Origin: Croceimicrobium sp965658965
Lineage (GTDB): Bacteria > Bacteroidota > Bacteroidia > Flavobacteriales > Schleiferiaceae
NCBI GenBank assembly: GCA_965658965.1
Contig: CBFHVV010000093.1
Coordinates: forward strand, 1-10,911
Direction of reading: 5' to 3'
DNA length: 10,911 nucleotides
A program made the translations under genes and the position numbers. The notes beneath the pieces are model-generated. The model made no database searches and had not been told where the DNA came from. It worked only from the letters and a program-made list of their open reading frames with translations. This document shows positions 6,839 through 10,911 of this stretch, piece after piece. Numbering within the stretch: position 1 is the stretch's first letter; every line of letters starts with the position of its first letter.

Positions 6839-8743
6839 CTACTTTACACCGCGTTTCTCGCGATAAGCACGCACATAATCCATAGGTTCCCGAAGCTTAT
6901 TCTTCGTTTTTAAAAATTCCATCATAGCAGTGTAGCGTCCGTGTTGCGGATAAGTTCTTAAGCTCCCACGCAAGGCACTTGCTAGTGTACTAAGGTATCG
7001 CTGATCTGTACTTGTGGGGGGGAATAAATTTAAGGCTCCCAAGGCATCGGCATACTCCTCTCCTTGTAAATGTAATTGCGCTTTTAATAGTAAAGCCTGT
7101 TCAAATTGGGGCGAAATTAGCAAAGCGCTATCTAGGTAGCTTAGTGCTTCTACTCGCTTACCGAGCTGAAAATGAACTTGTGCTAAAAATTCAAATACCA
7201 AAATATTATAAGGTGCTGCCTCCTTGGCTAAGCTTAAATCGCGCAGAGCCTCCTGTGGTCTTTTCGTTAAAGCATAACCTTTCGCCGAATAGTAACGAAG
7301 AGGATTAGCAAAAGCATCTACCGTATACCAATCATTTATCGCCTCATCTACCGCCGGAATAATGGCTTGAGCATTGCGCGTTCTATTCGCTTCTAAAACT
7401 GCAACAGTAGCCTTTTCGCCCGCATAGCGCTGAGAGTTTACATAAAGCCCCCCGATTAATAAGATACTTAATAGATAAGGCAAAACTTTAGCTGACTGCA
7501 ACTTTAAGGCAGGAGCATAAGCGAAAGGTATAGCTAAAAAGAGCATTAGAAGAAAACTATGACTAGCCCTTTCGATAGGAAAATCACTGAGGGAGAAAAA
7601 AGCAAAACTTAAGATGCCGAATAAAGCAAGGTATTGCAGCTTTAAATCCTCTTCCTTGCTAAGTGATTTGAGATTGGAACTTATCTGCCGAAAGGCAAAA
7701 AAGAAAATAGCCAAATAAGCCAGTAGCGCTAGCGGGCCAGCCTCGGCCAAAATCCACAAATAATCGTTATGCGGCCTTTGAACATGGGTAACGCCTTGCA
7801 TCACACTGCGATCTACGCCCGCTAAACCATATTTAGGAAAAATCAACTTCCAATTACCCGCTCCTACCCCTACCGCCGGATTATCGGCAATCATGCTAAT
7901 ACTATTCTCCCAAAAACTTAAACGCTTTTGCAAATTACTGCTGTTTAAGAATGACGCTTTAACGGTAGGGTTAAAAAATAAAGCTCCCAAGATAAGTACC
8001 GCCAAACCAGCATTAATATAAAGCCACTTTTTAGCGATTTTAATTCTCCCTTTGGAATAAAAACTCATCAGCGCAAGCGTAAAAATTGCAGCTGCCGTAA
8101 AAGACAACCATACACCACGGGTCTGCAAAACAAAAATTTCGAAAATGATGATAATACTAATTACCATGGCGAGGCTTTTTTGCCATGATTTTAAGCTAGC
8201 CCATGCTGCCACTGACAAGGGGAAGGCTAGCATTAAGGCTGAAGCAAGTAGGTTTTTGTGTCCATAACTACCGGTAATAGAATAAATATCTTCAAAAAAC
8301 TCCCCACTGCTAAGAGCGGCAATTATTTGAAAAAAAGCAGGAATAGCACTGAGACTAGCGAATAATAAGCCGCCAAATAATAATTGGTTGGTACTAATTC
8401 GTCCCGACTTAAGCTCACTAAACAACAAAAAGAAAAAAGGAGTGAAGGATAAATAGCGAGCTATGGCACCGAAAGACTCTGCGGTATTTTGTGCAACCGT
8501 AATACTAATAATTTGCATTAGCGCAAAAACCCCAAAGGCTAGACCTATGCCTAGGGGAAACTTTTGTTGAGACCCAGACTTAAAACTAATCACCAAGAAA
8601 GCTAAACCTAAAACTCCCAAAACTAGGTAGCGCGGCAAATAAGCCGGATCTAAAAGTGCCTCTACTCTAAAAAGGGGCAGGAGGGCCATTAAAAGCCAAA
8701 AAACTATGGTTGTGGGCGAAAAATTAGAATTCTTTTGAGCCAT
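6839..8743 (-). CDS. O-antigen ligase/polymerase-family membrane protein (Wzy_C) with C-terminal TPR repeats
   Basis: Multi-pass inner-membrane protein predicted to transfer an undecaprenyl-linked glycan to an acceptor on the periplasmic side. Residues 1-440 hold roughly 11-12 hydrophobic segments. The family signature lies in the long loop: NPAVGVGAGNWKLIFPKYG (288-306) and RPHNDYLWILAEAG (323-336), with GHKN (161-164) and QTRGVWL (207-213) before it. After the last span (about 418-436) residues 440-634 are soluble. There LRYYSAKGYALTKRPQEALRD (482-502), FLAQVHFQLGKRVEALSYLDSAL (519-541) and ALLLKAQLHLQGEEYADALGA (550-570) read as three TPR units, probably periplasmic. With an ABC exporter nearby, ligase (WaaL-like) is more likely than Wzy polymerase; a protein O-oligosaccharyltransferase is also possible. 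The ATG at 8743 begins MAQKNSNFSP. Confidence 0.88.
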   Translation of the reverse strand: MAQKNSNFSPTTIVFWLLMALLPLFRVEALLDPAYLPRYLVLGVLGLAFLVISFKSGSQQKFPLGIGLAFGVFALMQIISITVAQNTAESFGAIARYLSFTPFFFLLFSELKSGRISTNQLLFGGLLFASLSAIPAFFQIIAALSSGEFFEDIYSITGSYGHKNLLASALMLAFPLSVAAWASLKSWQKSLAMVISIIIIFEIFVLQTRGVWLSFTAAAIFTLALMSFYSKGRIKIAKKWLYINAGLAVLILGALFFNPTVKASFLNSSNLQKRLSFWENSISMIADNPAVGVGAGNWKLIFPKYGLAGVDRSVMQGVTHVQRPHNDYLWILAEAGPLALLAYLAIFFFAFRQISSNLKSLSKEEDLKLQYLALFGILSFAFFSLSDFPIERASHSFLLMLFLAIPFAYAPALKLQSAKVLPYLLSILLIGGLYVNSQRYAGEKATVAVLEANRTRNAQAIIPAVDEAINDWYTVDAFANPLRYYSAKGYALTKRPQEALRDLSLAKEAAPYNILVFEFLAQVHFQLGKRVEALSYLDSALLISPQFEQALLLKAQLHLQGEEYADALGALNLFPPTSTDQRYLSTLASALRGSLRTYPQHGRYTAMMEFLKTKNKLREPMDYVRAYREKRGVK

Positions 8744-8756
8744 AAGACATTTTGTG

Positions 8757-8787
8757 CTAAAGTAAAATTTGCAAGCGTACAGAACAA
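8757..8787 (-). promoter_or_regulatory. Candidate promoter for the ligase-family gene
   Basis: On the minus strand, TTG (8787-8785) is followed after 20 bases by TACTTTAG (8764-8757), one mismatch from TAnnTTTG. The ATG at 8743 lies 13 bases beyond the box, so the leader would be very short. It lies in the 107-base gap shared with the divergent gene. Confidence 0.35.
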
Positions 8788-8821
8788 TTAAACTTTCCCT
8801 TCGTTTTCATTGGTTCTGACT

Positions 8822-8829
8822 TATCTTTG
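8822..8829 (+). promoter_or_regulatory. Bacteroidota -7 element that decides the start of the next gene
   Basis: TATCTTTG matches TAnnTTTG exactly. It overlaps the first possible start codon (TTG 8827-8829), so a transcript from here would begin near 8836 and that TTG could not be used. GTG at 8851 then becomes the first standard start in frame. No clear -33 TTG is present; TTCG at 8800-8803 is the nearest thing. Confidence 0.45.
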
Positions 8830-8850
8830 CATTCCCAAAAAATACCCAAA

Positions 8851-9489
8851 GTGTCCAGCTCTAAAACTCTAAATAAAAATAGCAAAAATCGCAGCTTCTC
8901 GCAGAAGACGTGGTTAACGCATGAGTTTTTAAAACGCAGTGGACGCTACCGCTTTATCGGCAAAAACCTTTGGAAGCTAAGTATCAGCCTAGTTATCATC
9001 GGTTTAATTATTGGTTTAATCAACCACTTCTTCATTGACATTGACGTCTTAATGGAAAACCTTTTTAGTCGCTTTTCAGACTGGGCCATTTTAGCGGTTT
9101 TCTTTTGCAGTGAGAGCCTACTAGGATTAATCCCTCCCGATCTTTTTATTTTTTGGACGGCGACTTTTAATAACCCTTGGCTGATGGTTGGGCTTTTGGC
9201 CGTTTTAAGTTATGGCGGTGGCCTAATATCCTTTTTCTTAGGGAAAAATTTACAACGCTTTCCTGCCATTAACAATTGGGTGCACTTCAAATTTCGCCAG
9301 CAGGTATTAGTCTTCCACAAGTTTGGCGGCTTATTAATCTTTGTGGCGGCCCTTACCCCATTGCCCTTTTCTCCCATAAGTGTAATAGCCGGTGCGGTTG
9401 AATATCCTTTTAAAAGTTATTGGAAAATGGCCTTATCGAGAATTTTAAGGTTCTTTCTTTATGGCTTTATTCTCCTAAATATTAGCTAA
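8851..9489 (+). CDS. VTT/DedA-like (SNARE-associated) small membrane protein
   Basis: Predicted inner-membrane protein of the DedA/TVP38/YqaA group; some members of this broad superfamily move lipid carriers such as undecaprenyl phosphate or phospholipids across membranes, but the job of this subgroup is not known to me. Numbered from GTG 8851 (212 residues), a basic N-terminus precedes a span at about 43-62. Then come CSESLLGLIPPDLFIFW (86-102), which holds the re-entrant-loop-type E..xPP motif, a glycine-rich span (108-130, SYGGGLISFFLGK), and FVAALTPLPFSPISVIAG (164-181), the second loop with the conserved prolines, followed by a last span near 200-212. An in-frame TTG at 8827 would add eight residues but overlaps the likely promoter. 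Divergent from the ligase-family gene; 42 bases precede the aminotransferase. Confidence 0.8.
   Translation: MSSSKTLNKNSKNRSFSQKTWLTHEFLKRSGRYRFIGKNLWKLSISLVIIGLIIGLINHFFIDIDVLMENLFSRFSDWAILAVFFCSESLLGLIPPDLFIFWTATFNNPWLMVGLLAVLSYGGGLISFFLGKNLQRFPAINNWVHFKFRQQVLVFHKFGGLLIFVAALTPLPFSPISVIAGAVEYPFKSYWKMALSRILRFFLYGFILLNIS
9435..9449 (+). repeat. 15-bp direct repeat, copy 1
   Basis: ATCGAGAATTTTAAG near the 3' end of the VTT-like gene, where it is coding. An identical copy starts 65 bases downstream at 9500. Flanking bases differ on both sides. Confidence 0.6.
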
Positions 9490-9499
9490 GTAAAATTCC

Positions 9500-9514
9500 A
9501 TCGAGAATTTTAAG
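9500..9514 (+). repeat. 15-bp direct repeat, copy 2
   Basis: Exact copy of 9435-9449, here in the 42-base gap before the aminotransferase and ending 17 bases before its ATG. It directly precedes CTTTG; AAGCTTTG at 9512-9519 is a one-mismatch version of TAnnTTTG, so this copy abuts a possible weak -7 element. Confidence 0.6.
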
Positions 9515-9531
9515 CTTTGTAATTTCGCCAC

Positions 9532-10719
9532 ATGCAAAAGCCACAGGAAATTTTCCTAAATCATATTGCGCAAACTACTCCCTTCCCGCTCTCTCTAGAA
9601 ATTAGCTCGGCCCAAGGTTCTTATCTTTTTGGACCTAATGGCGAGGAGTACCTGGACTTGATTAGCGGTGTTGGTGTAAGTAATTTTGGCCATGGCCACC
9701 CTAAGGTCGTAGCGGCAATAAAAAAGCAACTAGACAAGCATTTGCACACCATGGTTTATGGGGAATATGTGCAAGACAGTCCTAATCAATTAGCGGCGAA
9801 ACTAGCCGAACTTTTACCGAGCCCCTTAAATTGCAGCTACTTTGTAAACAGCGGTGCCGAGTCTATTGAAGGAGCTTTAAAATTAGCCAAGCGTTATACT
9901 GGAAGAAGAGAAATAATTTCTTTTAGAGGAGCCTACCATGGCAGTACACACGGAGCCTTGAGCGTTTCGGGTAATGAAACCAAGAAAAGAGCTTTCCGAC
10001 CACTGCTCCCCGAAGTACGCTTTTTAAACTTCAATAAAACTGAAGAACTTTCTGAAATTAGCGAAAAAACGGCTTGTGTAATCGTCGAAACCATTCAAGG
10101 CGATGCAGGCATTCGTATTCCCGATCAAAACTATATGGAGGCCTTAAGGTCGCGCTGTAGCGAGATGGGGGCCTTATTAATTTTCGACGAAATTCAAGCG
10201 GGTATGGGCCGCACAGGAAAGCTTTTTGCCTTTGAGCATTTCGGAGTAGTGCCCGACATTTTATGCAGTGCCAAGGCCTTAGGAGGCGGATTACCTTTGG
10301 GCGCTTTTATTTCTAGTTATGAAATAATGCAGTGTCTTACCGAGAAACCAATGTTGGGGCATATTACCACATTCGGCGGAAACCCTTTGGCCTGTGCCGC
10401 TTCTTTAGCCTGTTTAAAGCTTTTGGAAGAAGAAAATATCTTAGCAGAAGTTGAAACGAAAGGTGCACTTTTTGAAGAACTACTGCAGCATCCACGAGTT
10501 ATTGAAATTCGTCGTAAAGGCATGTATTTTGCCTTCGAGTTTGCCAATGCCGAGGAAGTGCAAAGTATTGTTGAATACTGCCTAACAAAAGGCGTAATCT
10601 GCTTTTGGTTCCTTTCTTGTCCTCAAGCATTTCGCATCGCACCTCCACTAAACATAAAGGACGAGGATATTCGCAAAGCCTGTTTAATTATTCGTGAGGC
10701 TATGGATCTGCTGGATTAA
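9532..10719 (+). CDS. Class III PLP-dependent aminotransferase (acetylornithine/ornithine aminotransferase-like)
   Basis: Cytoplasmic fold-type I aminotransferase. Cofactor-binding residues are in place: SGAES (107-111, phosphate binding), AYHGS (134-138, stacking aromatic), ET at 186-187, FDEIQAGMGRTG (218-229, Asp219 to the pyridine nitrogen), CSAKALGGGLPLGAF (245-259, Schiff-base Lys248) and HITTFGGNP (277-285). The substrate-side loop near residue 45, ISGVGVSNFGHGHP, and the C-terminal FRIAPPLNI (367-375) are also normal. Length (395) is usual for acetylornithine, ornithine or 4-aminobutyrate aminotransferases. No arginine-biosynthesis gene lies nearby, and which amino donor it uses cannot be settled here; annotations of such flavobacterial proteins generally stop at 'aspartate aminotransferase family'. 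ATG at 9532; the stop shares four bases with the convergent T9SS-cargo gene. Confidence 0.93.
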   Translation: MQKPQEIFLNHIAQTTPFPLSLEISSAQGSYLFGPNGEEYLDLISGVGVSNFGHGHPKVVAAIKKQLDKHLHTMVYGEYVQDSPNQLAAKLAELLPSPLNCSYFVNSGAESIEGALKLAKRYTGRREIISFRGAYHGSTHGALSVSGNETKKRAFRPLLPEVRFLNFNKTEELSEISEKTACVIVETIQGDAGIRIPDQNYMEALRSRCSEMGALLIFDEIQAGMGRTGKLFAFEHFGVVPDILCSAKALGGGLPLGAFISSYEIMQCLTEKPMLGHITTFGGNPLACAASLACLKLLEEENILAEVETKGALFEELLQHPRVIEIRRKGMYFAFEFANAEEVQSIVEYCLTKGVICFWFLSCPQAFRIAPPLNIKDEDIRKACLIIREAMDLLD

Positions 10720-10911
10720 GACTTTACAATTTTCTCGCTTAGGCCACTGTCTAATTTAAGGTAGTAAATACCTTTCGGTAGATGCGAAATATCAATAGTT
10801 TGACCATGCTTTATGAGACCATGCAACAAGGTCTTACCATTTAGGTCATAAATATCAAAGGTTTCTTCAAGAAGAATATTTGACATATTTACCTTTATCC
10901 AGTCTGCGGTG
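10716..10911 (-). CDS. C-terminus of a secreted protein with a T9SS type A sorting domain (cut by window edge)
   Basis: Only the last 64 residues are in the window. They read TADWIKVNMSNILLEETFDI, then YDLNGKTLLHG, GQTIDISHLPKGIYYLKL and the end SEKIVKS before TAA at 10718-10716. This is the pattern of the type IX secretion C-terminal sorting domain: a strand with YDLNGK, then IDISxLPKGIYYLKL, then a basic EKIVKS tail. Such domains route proteins through the T9SS of Bacteroidota, after which they are usually cleaved and the protein is anchored to surface LPS or released. The functional part of this protein lies beyond the edge. Codon positions were read by translating the reverse strand directly. 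The stop overlaps that of the aminotransferase. Confidence 0.9.
   Translation of the reverse strand, partial: TADWIKVNMSNILLEETFDIYDLNGKTLLHGLIKHGQTIDISHLPKGIYYLKLDSGLSEKIVKS

Noticed and set aside
10758..10774. AAGGTA...TACCTT hairpin after the aminotransferase, as a terminator
   Set aside because: Only six base pairs, no T-run, and it lies within the coding sequence of the T9SS sorting domain.

Overview
The window looks like chromosomal DNA from a member of the Bacteroidota, most likely a marine-type flavobacterium. Three things point there: the 3' end of a gene (10716-10911, minus) encodes a type IX secretion (T9SS) C-terminal sorting domain; start codons lack Shine-Dalgarno sequences; and exact matches to the Bacteroidota -7 promoter element TAnnTTTG lie upstream of several genes. 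Base composition is AT-rich and looks even throughout. I see no tRNA, rRNA, CRISPR array, transposase or integrase.

Layout. (1) 1-331, minus: N-terminus of RecG helicase. (2) 332-675: gene-free, with one perfect small hairpin. (3) 676-1473, plus: conserved protein of unknown function with a WPHHFD motif resembling DUF5996. (4) 1560-6788: a surface-glycan block. It holds an ABC-2 exporter pair (wzm-wzt, ATGA overlap), a minus-strand sulfotransferase whose stop overlaps the wzt stop, then a second sulfotransferase divergent from the first across 10 nt, followed by two family-2 glycosyltransferases in a translationally coupled run (TAATG and ATGA overlaps). (5) 6839-8743, minus: a large multi-pass O-antigen ligase/polymerase-family protein with C-terminal TPR repeats. 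(6) 8851-9489, plus: VTT/DedA-like membrane protein. (7) 9532-10719, plus: class III PLP-dependent aminotransferase. (8) 10716-10911, minus: end of a T9SS cargo protein.

How the genes may work together. Glycosyltransferases build a lipid-linked glycan in the cytoplasm, the two sulfotransferases add sulfate from PAPS, Wzm/Wzt exports the finished chain (Wzt carries a C-terminal extension like those that recognise glycan chain ends), and the Wzy_C-family protein transfers it to an acceptor on the periplasmic side. This is inference from gene content. The initiating sugar-phosphate transferase, nucleotide-sugar enzymes and PAPS synthesis genes are not in the window. The best candidate for something new is a sulfated glycan pathway in which sulfation sits next to, and might license, ABC-transporter export.
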